Positions 23,801 through 36,026 of a stretch of DNA of 64,000 nucleotides are shown here, piece after piece. The stretch spans positions 1,334,071 through 1,398,070 of the forward strand of contig VFFE01007563.1 of assembly GCA_008921705.1 (NCBI GenBank), given 5' to 3'. This DNA is from Burhinus oedicnemus. Taxonomy: Eukaryota; Chordata; Aves; Charadriiformes; Burhinidae. The notes under the pieces were generated by a model that ran no database searches, was not told the DNA's origin, and was given only the letters and a program-made list of their open reading frames with translations. Position 1 is the first letter of the stretch; each line of letters begins with the position of its first letter. Made by a program: the position numbers and the translations under genes.

Positions 23801-26800
23801 GATCTGAAGGACTGGTGTGATCAAAGCAGAAATTAAAACTGTTACTTCTCTAGAGAAAGGATCCCTCCAGAGCGCAATAGGTATTAAACTTCACAGCGGC
23901 TTTCAAGCAGGATTGTTACCTAGCTGTTGGGTAATTGATTTTATCCTAAAATATTCAAGACACCTAGAAGACACTAAGCAAGCCATGTAAAACAGCTCCA
24001 TCTCCACATCTGAGAGTTTAGGGATTTTCAGTTTATGGTTACAACCCTACTTTGAAAAACTTTCTCAAACGGCTCAGCTTTTGTTTTCCAATTGTGTTTT
24101 TCATGTATAGGCTGGGCTTTACCATTTAAATAAGTTTGAGTTATAAAGGCAAGAAATCAGGCAAATGCTATGGTGAATATTTTCAGAAGGTTTGGGGACT
24201 TTTGTTTCTTTATTTTTTCCTCTTTTTCTTGTGCAAGGTGTTAAGTCAATATTTAGCCATAAATCAAATATTTGGGGAAGGTATCACCATAATATATCAC
24301 TGAGTCTATTAGAAACTACTGAGATTTATTGTAACTGTGGTAAAACAAATTCAGAGCTACTTGCTATGTTTTAGCACATAAACGTGGTAATTTTCTCATC
24401 TTAGACTGTATATCCAGCAAACAGAAATGCTTCTCCCAAGATAAATTGACAAAAAAAGCAAGCTGCTAACAGTTTGAAAACCTTGTTGCCTCAACAGAAA
24501 CACCAAAAAAAGAACCAGTTTCTCACTGGATAAAAAAATACTGAATACTGGCATTTGATTTGATGAGATTGAACTAGTACAGTAAATGTGTATATCTACA
24601 TGTATGCTCCTCACTAGGCAACAGAATGCGTCAGATTTCCTTTTTCAGTGTTGTGTTGCAATGCTAGTCAAATAGTCAAAGCAAAAGATTTGCAACAGTA
24701 TATTTCATGAAAACTAATCCTTTAAAGACTATGGATAAATAGCATGACCAGGTAAGAAGATGGTTACGTGCATGCCTCCTGCTGTTTCATTTTACAAACA
24801 CGACATGACAGTTCATTCATTAGCTAAGAGAGAAAATAGGTTTGAAGTTCAATTAAACAGCATGTTTTTATTTTTTCCCTAAAACTATTGACTAAGTGAC
24901 CTCAGCTATGTGACCAAAGAGATTTGAGGGAGCCACACAAGGGTCAGGAGTGGTGTTTTTACCTCCTTTGCTATACATCAGAAGTAAAGACCTTCAATGG
25001 CATATTTAGGCTGTAAGAGGCTTACTTTTTGCCTTGAAAAGCTTCAGAAGCCTCATCTAAGTAATTTCATTTTGTAACAATAATAGAAATGTTGCTTTCA
25101 TAGAATGAATCTCACATTTTTTCCTGAAATTCTTGTTGGCTTTTAACAATTAAAAACTTATTCCCCCAATACTTTTAAGAACAAAAAATCTGTGAGAAAT
25201 GCAAAGAGTTTTTTGTCTGAGAACTGGAGATAAAAAAGAAAACTTGTAAAAACGAAGAACTGCTCTGTAGTACTTCAAAACTCAGAACTCCTTTTGTTCC
25301 ATTACTTGTTTGGATCAGTACTCACATATAGGTTCTATATTTTTGTAAGTTACCAGACATGTATCCCAGGAATGGCTGTTTGCTTTTTTTTGGCTTTTGC
25401 TATTTTCCATTCTATTTCTGAGAAGAATTGTAAAACAAATGGTTGCAAAAGGCCTAAGTCGTAAATCTGATCTTTCACCTAATGCCTTATTCTGCCTACT
25501 GCAGTAGTTCTAAGGGACTGGCAGGACTAGTACTGTCTTTGATGTTTGTGAAGCAGTACAAGCCTTTATGCCATGTTGGGCTAAGGGGCATCACCAAGGC
25601 AGGGAAAACATGAATTATTGGCATTATTCTGTACTGTTAGACCTGATGACAATTTGTTAAGAACCGAAGCATGTAAATGTCAAACAGGGAGTTTCAGACA
25701 CTGAGTCAAGAACTTAAGTTGAAAAGTGAATTGTCGTCTCATTGACATTTGGAATTATATCTGAAAGCAATTATAAAGTGATTCCTGATTTATGCTATGA
25801 AAGGGGGAAAAGAAGCAGACCATACAGTTTTCATGCCTTTTTTTAACCTGGGTAAGACACGAGGTGTTCAGTACTTGTCAGGTTTCTGCACATCTGTCAA
25901 TTTTCTTACCCCCATGCTTTTTTGATGCACTGGGTAATTTCAGTGAAACTTGACAGAGGGACAGAAGTCTCAAAGACAATTTATTTTCTGTGAACACACT
26001 GAAAATCAGTGATTGTTTAGAAGGTAATACCACTACTTCAGGGGAAGCTGGCTGAAAATCAGCTATTTCATGCTAAGCTTTCACCTGACTTTCTGGCCAG
26101 CCACACAAGACAAGCATAGCACTGGCCTTGCCCGGTGTGGAACCTATGTTGGTCACTGATGCTATCAGAGAAGATGGGAGGCTGCAAAGGATTGAAGTAC
26201 TGTGATAGAAAGAGGGATTTAAGGGGAAAAGGGCACAAATACATAAGAAAATTGACTTCACTAGTGCTCCTGATTATGGAACAGGTTATTAAACTATATT
26301 ACTCTGCTAATATAGTAGTTTCCATGTAGTGATACACTTTTAAGGAAACAAAGTTTACAGCAAGGAACACAAGTTTAAGTGATAACCAAAACTAAAACAA
26401 GATATCTTAATTTTACCTTTCTTGGACTGAGGGGATGGAGGAAAGAAGGAGGATAAAACTGGAATGCTGAGACACTTATGCTGATGGAGCATATTTATAG
26501 CTGATCGGGATACCTTCTTTGATAATTAGTTTCAGGGAGAATTCTGGATTTTCTGTACTTCTGACCAGTGTGGCTATATTTTAAAGTTTCTCAAGGTGCC
26601 TACAGGCCCAAATGCATGTGTGTTTGAGTAGTACAAATTTCAGAAGCTCATATATGAATCAAATCTATGGTATCCCTGCTGGGTTGAAGATAGTACAATT
26701 GCCAATTTTTATCTCCATAGGATCTGTCTGTCTACTTCCCCTCCCTTCAAAAAATGAAAAAAAAAAAAAAATTACACTTATAATATCATCAGGAAACCCA

Positions 26801-28324
26801 GCACTTAAAAGCAAGAGGGTTTCTAGTTATGAAACAGTTACATGAAAAGGCATATTGCAGACATAATAAACAGTCATTGCTCATACCAGGGTTAAAGAAA
26901 TCTGCATTTAAGCCAAACAACTTAATACTCCAACTCATGTTTTCTTTATTTTAAAGTTTTGTTTTGGTTATCTTGAAGAAAAATATGTCTTATTACATAG
27001 TGAAAATTGTTGTGTTGATATTATAACAATTAACATCTTTATCAATTGGCAGAACAGCTCATTGCTAATTCACTTATCATTACTGTTTCGTGAGACTAAT
27101 GGTGCATCCTTAACATAATAAGAAAAATATTGAGCACTATTCATATTAAAATTATGTCTGTGTGACTGCATTTGAGACAGATCAATATATGCCATTGATG
27201 TGACTTATTTCATCTTCATATTCTCTTTGTAGAAGCAATTTCTGATAAGTTCCTAGTTCATTAGGCTGTTGTTGAAAGACCAGAATATATGTGAGATTTG
27301 TGTTTATGATGATACATTGTATTGTGCAGGCAGAAGGTGGTGTGAGTTTGGTTCCAGATTTCATTCAAAGAATTCCAGAAAGGGAGGTTATGTCACAAAG
27401 ACTGTTATGCCCTACTGAAGTGCTTTGCATAACCCAGAATATCATGTTGAGAGCTGGAATCAACATGGGTAACTCCAGAAATTTTTAGTAATGGAAAATA
27501 AAATACTGTTTATGTGGTATTCCTTTTATTTAGAATGATCTCCTACAATTAACTGTGGGTTTCTTCTTTGAGATTAACATTCTTTAAATTCTTTGAAATT
27601 GGACATGTATCTTTTTCTTAATTCATCTATACATAATGAAAATTTTAAGTTAAGAGACAGTAAGAAATTCCAAGCAATGAAAAACAGTGAAGATTTGTGG
27701 AATAATGTGTGGTGAATGGGAAGGTACAAAACTGCAGAAAGAACACATTTTATTAACAGTCTAAAATGAGAAGATGGCTGGTAGGAGACTTGTAATCCAG
27801 TAAAGGTAAATAAAAGTGCCAAGCAAATGAGAACAAATCCTGCAAATGTAGAAATAGAAATGTAAAACAGGAAAAACGAGTAGTTTTTATATGAGTAATA
27901 CAGCAACATTCATATAAAACAGTAGCAAATATTCATTTGGAAGGCCACTTATATTTAAGAAAAATTCTTGGTATAAAGCAGATGGCAGATACAGGTTCCT
28001 GAGAGGTCTGTACTCTTTAGTTTAGAGATCGGCCCTTTGACAGTCAGACAAACAAATGTCATCAATTAAATTAAGACTTTGGTAGAAAAGTAGGCACGAA
28101 ATGAGGTGTGAATTTGAAAAAGCACTTAAATAAATGTTGAACTTCAAATCTGTTTATAGTTCCCCAATTTGAACTTCCACGAAAAAAATTACATTTTCTC
28201 CATTTCAAAATCATAAACCCTTCAATCACAAATCACCTTCTGTGGAATGGTTGTTCAGATGCTTTACATGCGAACATAATAATTTTTTGTGAATATTCAT
28301 AATGCTTGAAACATCCTTTTTCAG

Positions 28325-28369
28325 TCTTCAGCATACAAAAGAACTTATGCAGGAATGTATTCACAAAAG
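28325..28369 (+). CDS. Candidate 45-nt microexon
   Basis: CATCCTTTTTCAG forms a good 3' splice site at 28324 and AAAAG|GTAAGG a good 5' splice site at 28370. The 45 bases between them are exactly 15 open codons in phase 0, giving the peptide SSAYKRTYAGMYSQK. A symmetric, frame-preserving microexon rich in Ser, Tyr and Lys is the kind of cassette used in neural genes, but I cannot link it to a known one and it may be fortuitous. Confidence 0.2.
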
Positions 28370-31300
28370 GTAAGGAAAGTGCTTTGAATGTTGACTAATA
28401 GCTATAATTGCTGATTTTGTTATTCAGAGAAAGAGAGTTGTAGACAAAGAAGTTATTTTATGGCTGGATATAAGCAGTGAAAGAGTATAAACCAAAATGT
28501 TTCCCAACATAGTATCAGTGGAACAAAATCAGGCAGAAAATACATGAAATTATAAAGGATAGTGCTTGAGATTTAAATAATATAGGCTGCAGGATATTGT
28601 AAATATCTTTGCAATAATATTGTGACTATGTCTTTGAGTGGTAAACATCAGAGTTTGAAATCCCTATGGTCAGAAATACGTCTTCATTTATATCTGAAAT
28701 ACATCTTTTTGTCTCTAAATATTAAGCTAGTAAGTTTCTAGTGTAGTGTAAGGGATTCAACAAGCAGGACTGGTCTTACTGAAATCCCCATTTAGAACCA
28801 CAACTGCTTTCAGGGCCCTGTCACACTATCTTCTAAGAAAAAATGAACGTGGTAGATGTTCTTGTGCTCCGAGTCTGTAGAGGTTGCAGTACCAACAACG
28901 AAGTCACACATTGGCTGGGTGGGCTCTATGTCTGTGTTAATGTAAACTGAGGTGTGTTAGCTTAAACCAAACCTGAAATGGGATGATTTTGTCCTGAAGT
29001 GGGTTAGGATGAAGAAACGGAGGCAGCTTCTTGTCTTGTTCCAGCTGGAAACACAAGATGTCTGCTACAATTACTGTATATGGGTTCACTGGCCTCTGGC
29101 AGGAGAGCAATGAATTTCAGATCTGTCCTCCAGAGGGTGACAAGATTTGTATTAGCTTTCGTCTCTCTTATCCTCTGTGTTTCTGTATTCCAACCACTGG
29201 CAAGTCCACAGTGAAAATTATCAAATCAAATGAAAATCAGCTACATGGGAAACTTACCTCTAAATAAGTGTCTGTCTTCATTTTGTTCTAGTAAGACAGG
29301 ATGAATTTTTCCCTTAGAAGAATTTTCATACTGATACTGCAGTATGAAATAAAGCACACAGAGAAGTGAGATCAAAAAGTAGATTAACTAAATGTAGATT
29401 ACATGAAATGAAATACCATTTTGTAATTAATTATTATAATTTTTGGTTTTGACTTGCAGCAGATACCAATAGTGTTAGGGGAATTAAGTTAGCATCAAGC
29501 AGAGCTAGGAAACTGTATTTCACTTTGAACTTAGAATTCTGCTGTTTGAAGATGAGTTGGGGAAGAAAATTTTAGAGATAAACAATGGACCATGTTGATA
29601 GCTAGTATAAATCAGCTCTTCTGAAACCTGTGGAGTATTCTTATTTAAACAAATTTTAGGGTATTTGCCACAATATTTCTGAAGTGTAGTTTCTATGTAG
29701 TTTCAGATGGAAAAGTCTTTATTCGATGTATCAAACAATTTAAAACCGTATTTATTTTCTTAGCATGCGTTATTCTTCCTCTTTCATTTGTGCTTTTCTG
29801 TTTTTTCTTTAATATGTCTTCTTTTTCACTCAATAATGTGAGCCATCACAACTTGGATTGGGTTATTGTTCATAGTTAATATGTCAACTCTATCTCTTCT
29901 TTCATATGCTATATATAGTCAGTTCCCAGCTGATACATTTACTCTGTGATATGAAGATTGCTTTCTTAAGATCCTTGGTGAAAGCGCTATGTACAGTCCC
30001 AGCTCTGCAAAGAAGATGACTTAGTTGCAGAATTTTATACCACTATCTAAGTCCAGTGCACCTAGTTGAACTTCTTATCAGCAGAATATTACACACACAT
30101 ACCTTGTGTTTTGTGCAGCACCGTCAGTAACTTGGTTTTTTTGGCAATAGTCTCTGAGTCTCTACACATGGTGTATCGAGTATTGGTCATGTCATTTTAT
30201 TTTAAGGGAAAGCAAAGTAATACGGATCTGAGAGACATGTTCCTAGAATGGTTCCTGCCTAATTTTTGTAGGCAGACCCCAGAAATTCTCTAAAAGGGTA
30301 TAAAATCCTAGTGGTTATGTCTTGGGAGGTCCTTAATCCTACTGAACTGCTCAGTCTCAGTACACAGGAATGCCAAGCGCACAGATTATGTCACCACAAC
30401 TTATTCTGACCAGAAAGGTTAAACAAACGACATTTTATGGCAAGGATTCTATTTATTTTGACTGCATCAAAAAGTGTCATATTAACTTCAGTCTTCCCAC
30501 CCAGGGAACGAAGTTTCCTGCGTTTTCTTCTATCACAGAGTCAGCTGCAACAGAAGACAACATAGCAGGAGTCTACCTCCTGAAGACAAGAGGGAGGAAC
30601 AATTTAGCAATATATATGTGCAAAATAATAATGATCTGTTTACACACAGGTGCACACACACAAACACACAGAAGCACACACAAATATGATAGTATATTCT
30701 TATTTTGAGTGTTTGGTCAATATGGAACAGATCGGTTGTTTTTCAAAAGCTACTTACTTTGATACTCAAAAGAAGGATTTTACAAGCAATGAAAAAATAT
30801 TATCACCAGACAAGTGGAAATGTTATACACATTTTATGAAATAGAGTTAGACAAGGACATATGAATTTCCTGACTCCATGTGATATACAAGATACATGGA
30901 CCTACAGGAATACAATTGACGTTTTCAGTAGGTTCAATCCTGGGAAGACCCCAAGGACTATTAAATAATGAATAAAATATCAACAACAATGATGACTTAT
31001 ACATGACACTGTTTCCTGCCATAAACTCAAAGAGTCTTTTCTGCTGAAAAGTTATCAGTTATTGGAAGCTAATAATTTTTCGTATTTTTAGCACTTCTAG
31101 CCTGTATGCAGCTAAAAACTCCATTAAAGATTTATCTCTGCTACAGTAATATTTATTTCTTCAGAGTGCACAATAGAAAGAAAATATGTTTTTCCATTTG
31201 CAAATGTTATCCAAAATAATATTTCAGTATCAATAGGAGATAAATCAATTCTCTCTGTTTCTTGCATTTAGGACTACTGTTCACTCACATTTGGCTTTTC

Positions 31301-31551
31301 ACATTTAATTATATAGATTTCTCAATCCATTAGCTAATAGCTGTTGAAACTTAACGCTTAAACAAGAAGGTTCCAGGAGGAAATCTTGCCTGTTACATAA
31401 TCAGCAAACTAAAAAATTTGGAGCTAGGACTTCAAGCTGAGGAAGGTAAAAATCTCAGAGTGTGTTTAGGAAGAATATGCTGTGTGGCTACCCAGTTTAG
31501 GACTTTGTGAGTCTGTTAGATTTTCAGAAGAAACTGCAGTTCACTGTTTCT

Positions 31552-31585
31552 ATTATTACTATTAATAATAGTTAATAGTAATAAT
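31552..31585. repeat. Perfect 14-bp hairpin
   Basis: ATTATTACTATTAA (31552-31565) is followed by the loop TAATAG and the exact reverse complement TTAATAGTAATAAT (31572-31585). No mismatch interrupts the stem. No neighbouring gene or terminator explains it. AT-rich palindromes can arise by templated repair or slippage. Confidence 0.85.
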
Positions 31586-33176
31586 TTGAAGTTACAGAAG
31601 AAATGGAGGCATACATTTACAGAATATGAGACAGATGTGAACACGTATTCTTCCACAGAGATCTAATTATTTAAATTTAGTTTCTTTATGGGAGTAAAGT
31701 TCAACTTCAGAGATGTTTTGAGGATTGGCCCCGTTGCCAGCTGATGATAAGAAGATCAGAGTTACAACCCAGTTGCAAGGATCAGTAAGAAGTTTCCACA
31801 GCTCTTCTTATGTTAGATCATATATTATTTCTTGGGTTTCTCTGACTTTTTCACTTGTCTAGTGAGTCTATGGTGGGAAATGGTAAGAGGTAGAGAGAAG
31901 GGAATTATCTGCCATTGCATCTTCTGTGCCTCTGGCTACAACTCTGATCTGCCTGTGTTCACACATTATTAATGATTTCTATCAGAATCTATTCCTGTAG
32001 CATCCAAAATGGGTTAGTTATTATATGAGCATAGGAGAAGACCAGTGTTCCCACCTTGACTATTTAAAAAAAAAAAAAAAATCCGATGATTCATGATAAA
32101 ATCATCACTAAATGTCAACTCCAGTGAGTATGCAGCAGTTTGGGTCATAAACACACAGGAATTTTAAAATGTATCTTTGGATATTTTGCTGGGCAATTCC
32201 TCCTGTAATGTAGAAATGCTGATAAAGTTAATATTTGTGATGTTATCAAAGGAAATTGAAAAGGTCACTTCAATTTTTCTTTTAAACTATAGAATCTGCT
32301 CTAGTTTTGTAGACTAAATGTGTGTTCCCTGAAGTACTATGGAAGGAGTAGTTAAGAAGAAAATATTCATTTTCTTCATTAAGGATAAAAAATCATTCAT
32401 GAGCAGTTACAATTATGAATATCTGAATTCAGAGTAGCCCCTTCTTTATTATAGTCATAAAAAAAGACAAAACCATGAAAACATGTCTTTTAAAAATTTT
32501 CTTTGTTTTCTTTTACCAGTAGGCACTCATTTTTCTCCCTGTTTTTTAAGATTGCTTGTTTTTACACTTGTACTAATCAATTAAGATCTCATTTCAATGA
32601 CTTAAACCCATTAACGCTAGAATTTTCATTTACAATCAATTTTAAATGAAATGCTCTAAGTACCAAGTTACAGGATAAACATAGTTACATTTTTCCTTTC
32701 ATATTCTTTTCCAACTAATATCCCCCAAAATCTAATTCTTAATCTTTGTTTGAATACAGTTTTCCATTCTTAGAGGCTGTATTTGTATCTGGCAGCTCCA
32801 TCAGCAGCTGGAAAGCTGAACCAAATTGAAAATTGTAGGAAGTAGTCTACTGTCTTAATTTCATTCTTTTTAGCCACCTTTGAAAACTAACCAGCACGTG
32901 CTTGAAATTTGAAACAAAAAAACAAACAAAAAACATACGCAGCTTATGTACAAGGTTGACCAGTACAGACAAACCAGTGCTTACTTGGTATGATAGACAT
33001 GAGAAAAATGTTGCTCAATTTGCAAAATTTATATATAAATTTCTCTTTCTTTCCTTTTTTTTTTTTCCATGATCTATCTGGAGGCTGTGTTTATCTTGCC
33101 TTCACTATGCACTTGGATCTGAATTCAGTTTCTCAGTGGTGGTGGTGGTTTTCTGCCTTTTGTCTTTGCATCTCAG

Positions 33177-33243
33177 GGCAGTAAATCAAGTGGGTCTGCA
33201 GTGCAACTCCCGTGCCGTGGTTAACAAGCTGGGGTTGTGGAGG
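33177..33243 (+). CDS. Candidate internal coding exon, unknown protein
   Basis: A long pyrimidine tract ending TTTGCATCTCAG (3' splice site at 33176) precedes 67 bases and the donor AGG|GTAAGA at 33244. The first base completes a codon; the next 22 codons are open, starting AVNQVGLQCNSRAVV and ending LWR, and stop on a codon boundary. GC content rises inside the segment relative to the flanks. I do not recognise the peptide. The incoming phase fits the longer form of the 17720 candidate and the outgoing phase fits 56477. Confidence 0.2.
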
Positions 33244-34216
33244 GTAAGAAAGAGAAAAATGAAACCTGTGGCATGCCATCTCAGTTATTCAGAGACTGTG
33301 TCTTCTGCTAAATGCCGTCGTGAGCACACATGGTCATTGCAATTCCATGCTGAATTCCTGTTGTATAGTAATGCAGAATTCACTTGGCTGGCTAAGAAAA
33401 AGGCAGAGATTTGAAGCCACAGGCTTTTCTGGGAATCTAGATGCCAGCAAGTAAGAGCAGTCAGGAAGGAAATATATAAGACCATATCACCTGAGAGCAA
33501 GAAGGCCAAGCTATGAAACTTTCACGGTTGTAAATATTTCAGTTTCATTTGGTATGTGCTCTTTTCATAGCTCAGTTTTCCTCTCCTTCTTCAGTCAGTC
33601 CCTTTCTCACTACCAAAGGCTCCTGACTACAAAACGTTAGCTAAAATCTGAGGATAAATGTACTCTTGCCAGAAAAGGGCCTCTACTGCCTCTCAAAATG
33701 TAGTTCTGCTCTCATGATGGAAGTGCCTGAAGGTGGTCACTCTTTTCTGGCTTTTCCTTCCCACCTTTACCTTCTGGTATCCCTCTTCCCTGCTCACACC
33801 CTCTCTCTCTCCATGCAAACCTCATCCTGAGACGTTCCTTTCAGACCGGTCAAACTGCAACAGACCTACCAGGCCCAATATAACTTAGACGGGCAAAAAT
33901 TGCATGGAACTCTTAAAAGGCATATTTATTTCTTCAGGAGCTTTAATAAATAAGGTCAGACTAATCTACGGTGACTTAAAAAACACCACAGAAAATTTGA
34001 GACCACAGTAAAGGAGAATAAGGTCAAGAAGATAGAGTAGCAAACCTAGTGCTACTGTAGTCTTGTTACAGGAAATTTAACTTGGCCTATAATTTGAATA
34101 TTGTTCCTAAATTGAATCCCCATGGCAAAAGTTGTGCTGTTTGTCTTTTGGTGTTTTTAGCTTCAACTGAGTAGCTAGGCATGAGAAATATAGTACTGCA
34201 CATCTTAACGTATCGT

Positions 34217-34340
34217 TGTTGTGCTGAGTTTGACTGGGATAGAGTTAATTTTCTTAATAATTAAGCAGCCTGCATAGTGCTGTGTTTCAGACTGGTGGTC
34301 AAAACAGTGCTGATAACACACCAATGTTTTACTCATTGTT
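34217..34340 (+). repeat. Truncated 5' LTR stub
   Basis: The first about 120 bases align with the start of the 3' LTR: both have AGTTAATTTTCTT, then 'gcagcc', 'gtgctgtg' and 'tgataac.cac'. Similarity stops at about 34335-34345, where the sequence passes directly into internal DNA. A deletion therefore removed the rest of the LTR, the primer binding site, gag and most of pol. Confidence 0.7.
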
Positions 34341-34579
34341 CAGAGGGCCCATGACACGTCAGGACATCTAGGAAGGGATGCAACATTGTAATCAAGGGGT
34401 GGACAAGACCAATTGAGACCATTGAACAGGTTATCCTGTTAACGCAAAATGTGCCGTAATCAAAAAAACCAAGCAAGTAAAGTTTGGCTTTCTGGCACAG
34501 AGGATTGATAAGTGAGATACTAATATGGGGAGGCCTGCTAGATTGATTATATCACACTGCCACAAACACGTTAAGGCAA
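34341..34579 (+). other. Internal ERV sequence, unassigned
   Basis: This lies between the LTR stub and the readable pol tail. It is probably internal retroviral DNA and has stops in all frames. I cannot place it within pol from the sequence alone. Confidence 0.4.
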
Positions 34580-35123
34580 ATGCCGCTTGCTTACAACAGT
34601 GGAAATGATTACCAGATGGCCAGAAACATACTCTGTGACCCGTATCTCTGCTACATTCTAGGTCTTGAAAAAGAAGCCTCATGGCTACAAAGCACTCCAG
34701 AAAGAATTAAATCAGACTATGGGACTTATAGACACCTGGGTCTGTCACATCCCCTATCACGCACCAGTCTTTAATAGAACAGTTAAAAATTATACTTAGA
34801 GTTATGGGTACTGGGACTTTCAAGCATTGGGATACAAATCCAGCAGAAGCCACTTGGCTGATTAACACTAGACGATCTGCTAATCAACCTGGTCCTGCCC
34901 AAAAAAACCTCCTATGTACTGTTGAAGGACATAAAGTCCCTAGAGTAAGCATAAGTGATTCTCTGAGAAAGTGTGGGTTACTCCTTCCTTGGGAAAAGAC
35001 AAACCCACTCATGGGACTGCTTTTGCTCACGGACCTGGCTGTACTTGGTGAATAGTGCAAAAGGATGGGGAAATCCAGTGCACACCTCAAGGAGATTTAA
35101 CCTTGGGTGAAAATAACCCGTGA
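34580..35123 (+). pseudogene. ERVL pol remnant, integrase C-terminal part (broken)
   Basis: Two open pieces (34580-34774 and 34804-35055) lie in different frames. The second has the features of the end of an avian ERVL pol: an HW pair followed by a TRR motif, a Pro-Gly-Pro stretch, and then a Val/Gly/Pro-rich tail corresponding to the small barrel at the integrase C-terminus that binds DNA. The frame is broken between the pieces and again near 35046-35055. The tail can be followed in the next frame up to a stop at 35121-35123, which looks like the original end of pol. Integrase joins proviral DNA to the host genome; the catalytic core is absent here, so the remnant is inert. No env follows, as is usual in ERVL. 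Confidence 0.65.
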
Positions 35124-35498
35124 TCTCAGTTGTATGTTGCCATTGCTGTATGATGCCATAGTTCTATGTCTAAAGTACCAAAGCTGGAGTCACCCAAACC
35201 AATGGAGGATGAACCTTGTAAGGAACCAGGCAAATGCAGCAATGATCTGACAGTCCAACACCACACATATCTATCCTGTCCTGAGTGACCATCTTAACAG
35301 GTGGAAGACAACTCATGGACTAAATAACTGAATGGAGATTTGAATGGATATTTGAATGTTGAATGTCTGTAGATGTGAACAGAATGATATCTGTGTATAT
35401 GTCAAAGGGTAGGGAAGGGGGCAGTGGTGGCTGATGAAAATATATTGAACAATGTAATACCTGAGCACGATGCAAATGGTATGCAATAAGGCAGAGAT
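35124..35498 (+). other. Spacer between pol tail and 3' LTR
   Basis: This non-coding stretch contains a purine-rich run at 35404-35421, and a shorter purine run directly before the LTR (35487-35497) that may be the relic of the polypurine tract. No envelope-like ORF is present. Confidence 0.45.
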
Positions 35499-36026
35499 TG
35501 TACTAGGACAAAGTTAATTTTCTTCATAGCAGCCCATATGGTGCTGTGGCTTTTGTGACAGAAACGGTGTTGATAACTCACTGAGATTTTAGCTGTTGCC
35601 AAACCGTGCTTGCACAGCATCAAGACCTCCTCTATTTTTCATTCTGCACCCCCCCCAGCAAGTAGGCTGGTGGTGGGCAGGAGGCTGGGAGGGGACACAG
35701 TCAAGACAGCTGACCTGAATTAACCAAAGACATATCCCATGCCATGTAACATCATCTTCAGCAATAAAGACTGAAGAGGGATGGCAGTTTTTCTGAAGTT
35801 GTTTTTGCTTGGGAACTGGCTGGGCATTGATCTAGTGGGGGTGAGCAATTGTTTTTGTATCATTTGAGGATTTTTTTTTCTTTTTTTCCTTCACTTATTG
35901 AAATGTCTTTGTCTTGACTGAAGTTTTCTCACTCTTGCCCTTCTGATTGTCTCCTCAGTCCCACTGGGGTGGACCAAGTGAGTGAGCAGCTTTGTGGTCT
36001 TAAAGTCGCTTGCTGTTGAAGGCACA
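35499..36026 (+). repeat. 3' LTR of the ERVL-like element, about 528 bp
   Basis: It starts TGTACTAGGACAAAGTTAAT and runs through a G-rich U3 block (35640-35700) and the 'gacagctgacc..atatcccatgccatg' block. AATAAA at 35763-35768 follows, at the place where the LTR at 5282-5966 has its TATA box. It ends with 'tcccactggggtgg', 'gagtgagcagctttgtgg' and GGCACA. The terminal block is typical of avian ERVL LTRs. The start has lost a few bases compared with the 5' copy. Confidence 0.75.

Larger units (their letters stand above)
17845..34216. other. 16 kb of AT-rich unique DNA
   Basis: No TE, tRNA or recognisable coding sequence appears in this long stretch. It contains the candidate exons at 28325 and 33177, a hairpin at 31552-31585, a CA-rich patch near 30640-30690 and scattered poly-A or poly-T runs (for example 26758, 32068, 33058). 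ORFs of 60 to 112 codons are present at the frequency expected by chance and show no motif. Confidence 0.5.
34217..36026 (+). mobile_element. Decayed ERVL-like endogenous retrovirus
   Basis: The element opens with TGTTGTGCTGAGTTTGACTG at 34217 and a related LTR begins again near 35499, so two direct LTR copies flank an internal piece of only about 1.15 kb. The order is a stub of the 5' LTR, the pol tail, a short spacer and a nearly complete 3' LTR ending GGCACA at 36026. Possible decayed target duplications are ATCGT (34212-34216) and ATCTG (36027-36031), which match at 3 of 5 positions. The two LTRs have diverged strongly and gag, protease, RT and most of integrase are missing. The insertion is therefore old and cannot be active. 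Confidence 0.8.
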
